Positions 24,001-34,781 of a DNA stretch of 64,000 nt are shown piece after piece; the stretch's first letter is position 1; each line of letters begins with the position of its first letter. The notes under the pieces are model-generated. The model had not been told where the DNA came from, did no database searches, and was given only the letters and a program-made list of their open reading frames with translations. Source of the DNA: Adineta ricciae (lineage: Eukaryota > Rotifera > Eurotatoria > Adinetida > Adinetidae). The position numbers and the translations under genes are program-made. The stretch spans positions 1-64,000 of the forward strand of contig CAJNOJ010000138.1 in the NCBI GenBank assembly GCA_905250025.1, given 5' to 3'.

Positions 24001-24393
24001 CTAAATTTTAATCAGATCGTTCTTCAATAAATCATCACCAACAACAGCCATGTATGGTTTCACAGAATATTTTCTAGCGATGCCATGGACAACATACGGA
24101 TCTCGTTGCGCAACTTCCTCAATTTGCTTTGACGACAGATTACGAAAGATAAGAAAAGCTTCCGATGGTGGATTACCAGCAGCACCACCTAAAATAACAT
24201 TTCCACTCTCAACTTGTTTATTAATAAACGCCAAATGAGCTTCTCGATACGGTTTGCGTTTTTCTACAACATTTTCGACATAATCATAATGTAAAATATG
24301 AAGTTTTGGTGCGATCGCTGTTGTCGACGCCATCCGAGATAAACAAAACGAGCTTTGCGCGACAATTGGTCGAATAATTGAGGACGTCCACAT
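24001..24393 (-). CDS. YciI-like domain protein, possibly mitochondrial
   Basis: Single exon, 130 aa from the ATG at 24393. Residues about 30-125 match the YciI/YCII-related ferredoxin-like fold: LHILHYDYVENVVEKR, REAHLAFINKQVESGNVILGG, and DPYVVHGIARKYSVKPYM. The conserved His after the REAH segment and the Asp-Pro before the second strand are present. The first 28 residues lack acidic side chains and are rich in Ser, Arg and Ala, which suggests a mitochondrial presequence. An internal Met (MASTT, residue 21) could give a cytosolic form. The family's enzymatic role in animals is unclear, so no reaction is assigned. Confidence 0.8.
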   Translation of the reverse strand: MWTSSIIRPIVAQSSFCLSRMASTTAIAPKLHILHYDYVENVVEKRKPYREAHLAFINKQVESGNVILGGAAGNPPSEAFLIFRNLSSKQIEEVAQRDPYVVHGIARKYSVKPYMAVVGDDLLKNDLIKI

Positions 24394-24780
24394 AGGACTT
24401 CTTTGTGTATATTTATCTCTACAATTGATCTTTGTTTTGTAAATAATTGCCAAAAGAAATCTCTCGGATGTTTTCTTTTTTTTCAAATATACACATTAAT
24501 GAATACAAGAGAAGAAAAATAATCGAAACAGATGAACATCGATTACTGTTGAAAATTAAAACGGCATGATGACATGAAGTTTCATCGAAGATCAATAAGG
24601 TGAAGAAAACAAGAAAACCAACGACAAAAAGCCAAATGTTCATTTTACATCAAGACTAAAAACAACATTTTTGTTGATTGGTATTATCTATTGCTTGTAT
24701 GTCATCGAACAGGAAAACATGAGATTCATTTAGTATGTATATGAATATGTAAATATGTATACGAATGTTTTGCAAATCTT
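24394..24780. other. Intergenic, nothing recognised
   Basis: 387 bp between the YciI-like start and the CSDE1 stop, both minus strand. The 24419-24643 frame is hydrophobic but starts at a non-expressed-looking position and has no other support. Confidence 0.45.
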
Positions 24781-27700
24781 TTATGATTTTATTAAGACTC
24801 CGGGTGTACGCTCAACACGCGCATTGGTAAAACCTTTTGATTTTTCATCTGCATTTCGTGGTTGTCGAACAATAATTAATTTCTGACGAGTATTTTCGTC
24901 GAAATTGATCGTTTTAAGTTTTGTAATCAATCGATCAGGCCGTTGAAGGTTACTAGAGACAAACGATATCGAATTCTCCAACTGAATTTCTCGCTATAAG
25001 TTCACTTACTTAACTCGACGTAATCTACTTGCACATGGTTTGTACGTTTTCACATTGTATTGGGCATAAAATTCGACTTCATCACCGGTTCGCAGTTCAA
25101 AGCCACCGTCGACTTCTGAGTTATGAAAAAATATCTTCTTGTTTTCTTCGCATGGAAAATCGATAAAACCAAACTAGAACAATCCCAAATTTCACCAACA
25201 TCAACTTCACCTTCGTCTTACTTGTCCTTTGACTGTATCGATCTTTCCTTTTCGTGTTTCATTTTCCAAAACAATGTTCACTGCACGTTTGGAATAATCG
25301 CGTCCAACAGCAACGGAAAATGTCACTGCATCATTTGGTAGTAGAATCACGCGTTTGTTTTTCACACCTGTTATACTATATGTATAGCATTCACCTGGTG
25401 TGCCATCATCTGTTATTTTCTGAATTCGTCCAAGGATTTCACATTCGTCAATTGTGATCAAGCGCACAGGTGACACTACACGACCACGATGAGTACTTGG
25501 TAGAACAGACTAATGACAAAAACAAATGCCGCATACCGATGATTTGATATGAAAGAAAGGCGGCTTACGTAGAGAGTGCTTAGTGTTGAAGATACTTTAA
25601 GAATATTTTCAGCGACGGGACGATTCGAAACTTTTCGTACACTGAATTCTAATTCATCTCCTAATTCGATTTGAATATTATCACCGGTAAATGAATTAAT
25701 TGTGAATAAAATTGGTTCGATATTGCCGGACACATTGGCCTCTTCAATAAAGCCTTTACCGTCACGAATAATTGCGATCCAGCCACGAAGACGATTTCGT
25801 TCAAGCAATGTCACATCCGTAGCGAATTTATTTCCAAGTGTCAAAGTAAATTCAACCTGGAAATGTTCAAGTCTTCACACAAATCAAACCCGAGATTCTA
25901 CTTACTTTATCGCCACAAAATAGAGCTGTCGTACCACTGATATTCGTTGTTGAAAATTGAATAGTAGCTTCTTTGTCATCCCATAAATAACGAATTACAC
26001 CTGGCTCATGTTGCCGACTTGATGGAATAGTTATTGAATCATTCCCATTGGCTTGTTGCGATTTGTTGTCCGAGCTTGTATGATTTTCTTGGGCGTCTCG
26101 CTCAACAACTCCTATGACGCGAAATTCATGATCGTTGATCATCGATCGAAAATTATCTTTAGTTAACAATTTAATACGTATGGCGTGCGGAATATCCTAG
26201 CAAACAAATAGAAAGAGTTGTGCAAATCATCTGATTATGATCAACGAACGCCATTGTGTGGATTGAGCGCTAGAGAGAACTCCAATGGACCACCCTCAAT
26301 AATTTGAAAATCATCTTTCATAACTTCACTGAATCGGAACGGAACGACTTGATCCGATGTGATGCATTTGATGTAACCTGATTTATTATCGACTAATTGC
26401 AAAACAGTACCCTAAAATGGAGATCGAATAAGTGTAGTTAGTCGTATGCTGAAGATCCATGACTTACCACTTCTCGATGTTCCTTTGTTTTGAGAAAACT
26501 TTGATCGAGTAGCGATATTTGTGTTGCACGTGTCATACCGTCGCGTTTATCTCTTGCAATGACAAATTGAACAATATCGTTTTCGAGTAAAGTATATAAA
26601 CCACAGCGATCGCGTTCACCAAATGGCAATTCACTCATTTTCCTACATAGAGTCATGTAAAATACACAACGAAGTCTAGATTAGAGGTAGACCTACTTAT
26701 CTGGTGCATCGTAAAGTAATCGACCAGATAGTATATCACTAGATTTCTTCGTTTTCATTTGTAATGGTTGTGTTATTCGACCAATGTGCAGCGCCGTATC
26801 AATCTCATCAAACTGCACTGTGCCTTTCGGTAGAATAGTAATATTACTCGCTAAATCTTTATTCTAAACATAATGTTTCTAAACTATTTTCCCGTTTTCT
26901 CCTGGCATCTTTCCTTACGAGTCTGTTTTGAATGTCGAATTCCACTTCCACACCTGGTTGAATTGTATTTGGAGCAATGTTATTTCCGAACTCCGTTATA
27001 TGGAAAAAGATTTCTTTCAGTGCATCTTCTCGTTCGATGAAACCAAAACTATCTTTCATAGTTGATATCACACCACGGAAACGTTTTGCTGTTGATACTA
27101 CTGGCGGACCTCTCTGAGTAACAACGATGTTCCTCGCAAAAAATTGATTCGTACGACGATCTTGGCTCACATTGAATGTCACCTTAAACAAAATCATAAT
27201 GAGAAATTGGCTTTCGTAAACGAAGAGATCTGTTTATTCATCCTTACTTGATCTCCAACTTGAACTGCTTTCGATGAATCTTGAAGATCGGATATGCCAT
27301 ATGGTAAAAAGTAAGTTTCGCCTTTCTTCACATATGTTACTTTCCCATCAGGCATATAATTCAAATGATCAAACTAGAAGATGAATGTCAACTACGAAAA
27401 ATGACATATTTCCAGCAACTTACGCCATTATTCAGTGGTTGACGAGCGACAACAGCGATCGCTCCTTCAACACGATTTTCACCAACAATCTCAGGACTAG
27501 CCGGTGTTATATTCACAGCAACAGGCTTTTGCTTTCGTTTATCAATCGTTGTTTCGAATTCGACCACATCTACGCATGATTTTCCACCAAAATGTTGCTT
27601 TCGTGTACAAGTATCTCATTACCTCCGATCTTTGCTTGTTGAATATCGTTTTTATATTCACTGAAGTGGAAAAAGTAACGACCATCACGATGACAACAAT

Positions 27701-27797
27701 AGACAAAGCCATAAGTTGAACACAATTTCTCAATGATACCCAATTCTCGTTGAGATTTGTTTGGAATACTATCTTCAATACTATTTGGATTGCTCAT
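24781..27797 (-). CDS. CSDE1: Cold shock domain protein CSDE1/UNR
   Basis: Cytoplasmic RNA-binding protein that controls translation and mRNA stability through an array of cold shock domains. The start is the ATG at 27797 (MSNPNSIEDS); the longer frame uses TTG. CSD cores seen in order: GIIEKLCSTYGFVYCC with FFHFSEY; FRGVISTMKDSFGFIERED with EIFFHITEF; the non-canonical domains between 26900 and 26300 (GLYTLLENDIVQFVIARD); RLRGWIAIIRDGKGFIEEA; and a C-terminal domain near 25130 (FFHNSEVDGGFEL). The last exon ends RLITKLKTINFDENTRQKL then IIVRQPRNADEKSKGF, as in vertebrate CSDE1 (RLKNITLDD, MVLRQPRGPD). About ten small introns interrupt it. Full domain order matches the family, and no truncation is evident. 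Confidence 0.93.
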
Positions 27798-28483
27798 TGC
27801 TTTTCGAGAATGACTATTGGAAACTAAACATGGCAAAATACGAGATTGACATTCAGATGTATACTTTCGCTTACTATTTGATGGTAAGTTCTGGTCGATC
27901 GAGATGTTCAGTTTGTTGGATGGGTGGTTTGCTTCAGTTCAACAGTGAAAGACAAAAGAGATGTGCGAAGAAAACAGGTTTCGATCTTATAGAATATCTA
28001 GAAAAGAATTTCACCAAAATATTTGCTTTTCTATATATACAACTGAGCGTTCAGGTGCAATGCGAAATAAACAAATATTTAGAAAACAGAGGTCGCAAAG
28101 TTCGAAAGAAAATTATCAGATAGTCTTTCGGAAAACAATGCAATAGTTTTCGCAGAACAAGCATTACAACAGAAAATTCGATCGCTATGCCATTGCAGAT
28201 AAACAACACAAGAAAATGAGCATCGAAATAAGGTACGCATATGCAGAAAAGACATCAGCTGTTACTCATGCTTCCCGTGATTTATTGGTTGGTGGTATTG
28301 GACGAATCAGAACAATTCACGGTAGTTTGCTCTTCAGCACTATCGACACTGGTTTTGTCGAAACAAAACATCAATTGATAAGAAAAAATAAAAATCGTCA
28401 AGATAAAAACATCTTCAGTGAGTCGATCGACTTTCCGTCATTGACAAATGATCAATTAAAACATCACACATTTTGTCAATATC

Positions 28484-28506
28484 TGTGTGTGCGTGTGTGT
28501 GTGTGT
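28484..28506. repeat. (TG)n microsatellite
   Basis: About 11 TG units with one C interruption, in intergenic DNA. Confidence 0.85.
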
Positions 28507-29083
28507 AAACCAATCAACGCGAATAGCTTATTGAAGAGATCATATCGTCATATGTCTAGTCCTACACAAGAAAAGATAAAAATCAATTAATTTGCCAGTT
28601 GGACTACAATGTCTGTGTGTGTGAAAACGAACAATTTGGAAAATTATCTTTGTTTGTTTCCGACAATGTAGAATGAAATTAACATATAAAAAGACTGTTT
28701 AAAGATAAAAAGCAAAGAATATTCATCCATAAGCAGGTAACCAATTTTGACAGAAATATTCTAAGTTTTCTACACACATGTCACATTCACTATCATCTAA
28801 TCGTCTATCACTCATCTTCCTATTATGTCAGGTTCAATATGTTCATTATAAATTCTTCGTTATCACTTTAAGCTGTTGTAGAGCGTATAATCGGTTCCGG
28901 ACGAGAATGACATGTGTTTGTATACACAATACTGACGACACATATCATTGATAAACAGGCACGGCTAATAATTTAACGGACTGTAATCAATGAACAGCAT
29001 CTAATAAATAGATTATTTCCTCCTTTCCTCCTGATAGTGTATCAGTTGAATATTTTCCATAGAAGAACAGGCGTACATCGAAG

Positions 29084-29098
29084 TATATATATATATAT
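29084..29098. repeat. (TA)n run upstream of the PPxY protein
   Basis: Seven TA units ending 33 nt before the ATG at 29132. It may serve as a TATA-type element, but a short microsatellite is an equal explanation. Confidence 0.6.
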
Positions 29099-29131
29099 CG
29101 TCTACTCCATTTAGAATTCAAACAGCTCCGA

Positions 29132-29620
29132 ATGATGGTTCGTCTTCCGCCACCACCACGCTTCACTCTTCTACCACCGCCGATGCTTTCATCCGATATT
29201 TTCGATCCAAAACTACTCTTTCGCTTAAGTTGTTCGTCTATCCAACAACATCAACGTCAACAAAAACAACAGATGATTAATTCGCGCTTGATTATGTTCA
29301 GCTGTGTTTGTCTTTTCATAATTCTTTTGGTTATTTTCATACAGTATCATCGTCGACGAAAATCTCGCCCTGATACTCATCAACAACAATCAAAATCACT
29401 ACCAGCCGACATCACTGCATCGTTGCCATCTAGTCGATCGTATGAAAGTATCTCATCTGGACACACCGGTTATTATGTGGAATCTATTGATACATCAGCA
29501 ACAACATATTCCACGGATCCGAGTAACACAATCTGCTTTTCCTATCCTGAAGAACGTCATTACTCGTCGATTTCTCCGCCACCTCCGTATTATCATACAC
29601 TTGATATTCTTCCGTCCTAA
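29132..29620 (+). CDS. Single-pass membrane protein with PPxY motif (162 aa)
   Basis: Single exon from the ATG at 29132 (a second ATG follows directly). A Pro-rich N-terminal segment (RLPPPPRFTLLPPP) and a Gln-rich stretch precede one hydrophobic helix (about residues 53-72, LIMFSCVCLFIILLVIFIQY). A stop-transfer HRRRK comes after it. The C-terminal 85 residues are Ser/Thr/Tyr-rich, with YESI and YYVESI tyrosine contexts, and end near SPPPPYYHTLDI. This gives a PPPY site, the known ligand of WW domains such as those of NEDD4-type E3 ligases. There is no cleavable signal peptide, so type III topology (C-terminus cytosolic) is inferred from the positive-inside rule. It resembles small PPxY adaptors (WBP1/VOPP1-like) in plan only. 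The family is not recognised. Confidence 0.65.
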   Translation: MMVRLPPPPRFTLLPPPMLSSDIFDPKLLFRLSCSSIQQHQRQQKQQMINSRLIMFSCVCLFIILLVIFIQYHRRRKSRPDTHQQQSKSLPADITASLPSSRSYESISSGHTGYYVESIDTSATTYSTDPSNTICFSYPEERHYSSISPPPPYYHTLDILPS

Positions 29621-31319
29621 TCGTTATTTTTTCTGTAAATAACTTTGAATTGGTTGGGTTTTTTAACAGTGATTTATTGTTGCTTTTTGATAGTTACAAA
29701 TGAGAAAGAAAATACAACGAATGAGAGTCTTGCTTATGATTCGAATAATCTCATTAATTAACGATTGATCCTATTTGAATTGAAGCCAATCTCGTTAAAG
29801 ATGAGTTAATTGAGTTGGTCGTCGTAATAGAGCGAAAGGAAGTGATAGTCGTATTCGAGTTTCTGAAGAATCGGATTTCTTTCCTATTAGATGAAAATGA
29901 TACTGAGCTTACTAATACAATGGTAATACTTGATTAATATGTTCTTTTTTTTCTGAAATAAGAGAAAGAAACAAGAGCTTGGAAGCGCTTTCGCGAACAA
30001 GAAAAGAACGATCAACTGGACAAGTCATCGTTAATTATTTCTAGACGTGGTGTGTGTGTGTCTGTGACAATAGATGTTTCTTGTGGAAAGAAGTGAAAAC
30101 TTGTTCTCGATTGTTCGTTTAGAAGCATGATTAGCATAATAATTGCTATTGAAAATAAGATCTAAGTAAAGTTCTCCAGAGATTGCTTCCGTGCTTGCTT
30201 TGGCAATGTGGCGGAGAAAACATACGGAGAGAAGTCCGTTGGTAAGAAACATAATAGCGGCAATTTATCTTGTCTCGAGGAGAAATGCAATTATTGTCGT
30301 TTAGGTGTATGGTGAAACTTTATATTTTTGAATCGAAGTGAAGAAATAGTTCGGAAAGTGATCGTCTAAACATGATCTGTAAAAGTATTGACATCCGATT
30401 GGTTTTTCGTATATCAACAAACGTTTCTTTCATCTGGTCTATTTCTAGCTAAAGGCAGCGATATTTATCAAAGCAGTTTTTTGACATTCTCCGTATACGT
30501 TCCTCTTGTCTCATTAGTACGAATAGGGAAACTCGTCGTGCAACCTCGTCGACATGGTATCGTCAAAAAACGTTCTTTCTCATTTGAATGTGATTAGAAA
30601 ATATCTCTGATGTATTTATATTCTGAAAAATTCTATATGAAAAAAAGCAACATTCCGTTGGCGAATGATGTTTATCTAAAGAATAATTCATCTGTATGAT
30701 AGCAAGAAATAAAAAAACAATAATATGAATAATGAAATTATCGGTTCTAATCTAATCAAAACACTTATCAACATGACTTCATTTCAAATATCTTCTTTAT
30801 GGCTTCTTGATTTTCACCGAGAAGAAGATGTCGTTTTAGCTGCCGTAGTTCTTTGTTCATTCATATTTCTCTTTGCTTTTTATAAATAAATGTGACAAAA
30901 TTACTGACATTCAACATATATAAAAAACACATTCATCTGTCATCGATATGTTATTTTGTGTTTCATCGAAGAACAAAGGTATGATCATCATTCGTAATAT
31001 TACATATTCAAGTGACATAAAAAAAGAAGAGCGACAAAGAGAAAGGAGATATTTATATGAACACATTGTAGACATACTGTTCAAAATCCGAATCTTTAAA
31101 AGAGAAAGAAAAGAAAAAGATGAAATGAGGATTAACTGTGCGCATTATTAATCGGCGAGAATACTATCTAGCTTGGTAGCAGTTCGTAAGAATAGAAGAG
31201 AAAGGAGAAGAAGCATTTGTAGCAGCATGGAAGAAAGAAGTGTAAAGGGCTTCACACAGTGCATGAAAAAAGAAGAAGAAGAAGAAGAAGAAAAGATCAT
31301 TAACTTTTCGTTTGGTTTG
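29621..31319. other. 1.7-kb intergenic, no supported gene
   Basis: AT-rich. Short frames on both strands (30031-30252 minus, 30388-30597 plus, 30948-31151 plus) lack domains or splice support. A (GAA)n microsatellite lies at 31270-31294, just downstream of the 2H-phosphoesterase stop. Confidence 0.45.
31270..31294. repeat. (GAA)n microsatellite
   Basis: About seven GAA units in the 3' flank of the minus-strand 2H gene. Confidence 0.85.
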
Positions 31320-32042
31320 CTAACTTAAATCGAGTTTAAATATACAGTGATGTTTCTGCTGTTCATTTTCGTTCGTACTCAGGGATGAAAGATGTAGAGC
31401 ATCGATAAGTTGTTTACCAAAATAAATCGTATTGTTGAGTTCGTTTGCATATGTTGATAAGAATTTTCTTTTACTTTTAAATAGAATTATATGTGGAACA
31501 AATTCTTGATAATTTCCTGCGAAGAAGATTTCATTCATTTTCTGTTTCTGTTTTTGCTCACACAGACGTTCGATAATCAATGTTCGAAGGTTTTCCAAGC
31601 GCGCATTTCGTTGACACTTGACGAACAATGTCTTATTATGAAAGGTGTCAATTCCATTGAACTCTAAACAAATACGTTCGGGATAGGAACAATGATAATG
31701 AACTTCTTCTTGGATACGCTTCAATGCTAATATGCACTGTTCGATTTGTAACGGGGATTCGAGACGTAAGGTAAGTAAAGTTAAATGAAGATAATGCGGG
31801 TCAATTGTGAATACGTGTGACGATGACGACGAAAATAAGTTTGGATTGGATGCAAGAAGATGTTCACGGTATGTGATATAGTGTGAAATAAGAGATGGAT
31901 CGGTTATTGGGATTGATAGTAGATAATTTGGTTTGTATAAACTATCAGTTAAGGTTAGGTAACGTTTGGTTGATAGAGTTGGATCGATCTCGATGAGTTG
32001 TTCATTTTGTGAAGTCCTATCCGAATGAATAACGAAAGGCAT
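31320..32042 (-). CDS. AKAP7-type 2H phosphoesterase domain protein
   Basis: 240 aa, intronless. It matches the AKAP7_NLS branch of the 2H (two-histidine) superfamily, whose members cleave 2'-5' oligoadenylate or related phosphodiesters, or bind AMP. Landmarks: PNYLLSIPITD (AKAP7 has PNYFLSIPIT), first motif HYLHLTLLTLRL (H-L-T intact), GIDTFHNKTLFVKC, and second motif FVPHIILFKSKR, where AKAP7 has PHLTFMK. The second H-x-T is therefore H-I-I: His kept, Thr lost. No PKA-anchoring helix is visible at the C-terminus, which is Gln/Asn-rich. The ATG at 32042 lies only 28 nt after the stop of the RWD ORF upstream, in another frame, and the frame is open without a stop for about 60 nt before the ATG. 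A fused or operonic mRNA is therefore possible. Confidence 0.8.
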   Translation of the reverse strand: MPFVIHSDRTSQNEQLIEIDPTLSTKRYLTLTDSLYKPNYLLSIPITDPSLISHYITYREHLLASNPNLFSSSSSHVFTIDPHYLHLTLLTLRLESPLQIEQCILALKRIQEEVHYHCSYPERICLEFNGIDTFHNKTLFVKCQRNARLENLRTLIIERLCEQKQKQKMNEIFFAGNYQEFVPHIILFKSKRKFLSTYANELNNTIYFGKQLIDALHLSSLSTNENEQQKHHCIFKLDLS

Positions 32043-32070
32043 GCGATTTGATAGAGAAGATAATCGTGAA

Positions 32071-32964
32071 TTACTTTGTTTCTGATAGATTTTTATGTCG
32101 TTTGATCACATCGGAAATTGTCTGTTGATTACTTGTTGAACCAAAGATTAAATCAACTCGTGAATCTTTGTCCCAAATGAGTTCATTTGCATATTTCAAG
32201 TACTGTATACGAGATTTCGAATTGGTTTGTCGATCAGTGAACGCGGGCAGATCAGTCTTCGAATCGAAACTATCCAACGATTTCTCCTGCAAATTTTGAT
32301 GTTGATCGAGATAACCAATACGAACGAAACGTTTATCGAGACGCGTGTCCGATTCCACATGTGAAAGAACATCATCGATTGTTTTAGCTGAACTTTTTTT
32401 AGCGTGTTCAGCATCGTGTTCATCGATTTGAGCAGACCTGGTGTGATTATTCAATGGGAGAAAGGATGAAATCGATTTACTATTCGTCGGCGAACGAGGA
32501 CTCGGAGAAATCGATGCATTATTTGTGTTAGTATTACTGTTATTCGTATTGACAGTCAACGTTTGAATCTTGTTTTCGTCGAACCATTTCAAGAGACGAG
32601 TATAGATTGATAAGATCATCGGTTTATTTACTAATGTTTCACTGTACGTTTGAAGAAGTTGTTGTACAAGTAGAATTTGATCCGGAGTCAGACGAGGTGC
32701 TGTGATCATGATTTCAGGTGCTTTCGTCGGGTAGGATTCTTCAATGAAAAAGGAATGTGTTGCACGAATGGTTCTGTTCGAAAACTTACTATCTAATTGT
32801 AATGTTAAGGAAACATCATATTGATCAGTACGAATTTTAAGAATATACGAAAATTGTCCGATAGATGATAGAATACGAATGTTATCTTTGAAATAATCAC
32901 GAAGTGAATTGATTTCTTCTTCTTGTCCAGCGCTTATTGATTTATTGTCGGTTGTAGTGGCCAT
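32071..32964 (-). CDS. RWD-domain protein
   Basis: 297 aa from the ATG at 32964 (MATTTDNKSIS); the longer frame upstream begins with GTG. Residues about 14-125 form an RWD domain: EEINSLRDYF, then an ILKIRTDQYDVSLTLQL strand pair, the hallmark YPTKAPEI (YPxxxPxI), and helix QILLVQQLLQTYSETL. RWD domains are protein-interaction modules related to the UBC fold without the catalytic Cys; none is present here. The middle is Asn/Ser-rich and disordered, and the C-terminal third (DDVLSHVESDTRLDKRF; SRIQYLKYANELIWDKDS) is unassigned. It has some similarity of layout to RWDD2-type proteins. It is followed at 28 nt by the 2H ORF. Confidence 0.75.
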   Translation of the reverse strand: MATTTDNKSISAGQEEEINSLRDYFKDNIRILSSIGQFSYILKIRTDQYDVSLTLQLDSKFSNRTIRATHSFFIEESYPTKAPEIMITAPRLTPDQILLVQQLLQTYSETLVNKPMILSIYTRLLKWFDENKIQTLTVNTNNSNTNTNNASISPSPRSPTNSKSISSFLPLNNHTRSAQIDEHDAEHAKKSSAKTIDDVLSHVESDTRLDKRFVRIGYLDQHQNLQEKSLDSFDSKTDLPAFTDRQTNSKSRIQYLKYANELIWDKDSRVDLIFGSTSNQQTISDVIKRHKNLSETK

Positions 32965-34326
<1,362 letters not shown>

Positions 34327-34441
34327 AAAAATCAATTTCGTTTAACCGTTCTTGCCGACTTGTTCTTCTGCAGATAACAACAGCAAAAAAGCGTTTTTAT
34401 GAATTAAGATCCTCATTGTTTAAGAAAGAAAAAAAAACAAG

Positions 34442-34447
34442 AATAAA
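34442..34447 (+). terminator. Polyadenylation signal, probably of RPL10
   Basis: AATAAA 116 nt after the RPL10 stop. Confidence 0.55.
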
Positions 34448-34468
34448 ATCTAAACCGAGCAGTTAATT

Positions 34469-34474
34469 TTTATT
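34469..34474 (-). terminator. Polyadenylation signal, probably of acid ceramidase
   Basis: Minus-strand AATAAA 308 nt after the ceramidase stop. It faces the RPL10 signal with 21 nt between them. Confidence 0.4.
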
Positions 34475-34781
34475 TCGAAAGTATTCGTTTATGCTTCCCT
34501 TCATGTATCAATCGATGACGACATCGGGTTGTCAATGATAAATATTTTCTACGTGCTTGTTTATTCATCACATCTATGTTTCAATATTCATTTGAAGGAA
34601 CACGTGATAAGACAATTTGATTGCATGCACACGAACGAGAGAAGAGAATATTTTCAAAAAATTACATTTCGAAGAATGTCATACGGAAAAGAAAGACGAT
34701 TAAGAAAATATAGTGAAAAAAAATATAGAAGTGAATTAGGAATGTAAAAAATCGGAAAGTACAAAACAATGACGAATCGAT

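Larger units (their letters stand above)
27798..29131. other. 1.3-kb intergenic with microsatellites
   Basis: Contains a TG/GTGC microsatellite (28484-28506) and a TA run (29084-29098). An ATG-led 124-aa plus-strand frame (28216-28590) runs through the TG repeat and is not convincing. It probably contains the CSDE1 promoter and, near 29.1 kb, that of the PPxY protein. Confidence 0.45.
34327..34781. other. Convergent 3' region of RPL10 and ASAH1
   Basis: 455 bp with two facing polyadenylation signals. A basic 72-residue frame at 34529-34747 (plus) is unsupported and AT-driven. Confidence 0.5.

Noticed and set aside
28216..28590. 124-aa ATG-led plus-strand frame
   Set aside because: Runs through a (TG)n microsatellite that translates as a VCVCV-like run. 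No domain or splice support.
32196..32423. Minus-strand 75-aa frame within the RWD gene
   Set aside because: Out-of-frame shadow of the RWD coding sequence.
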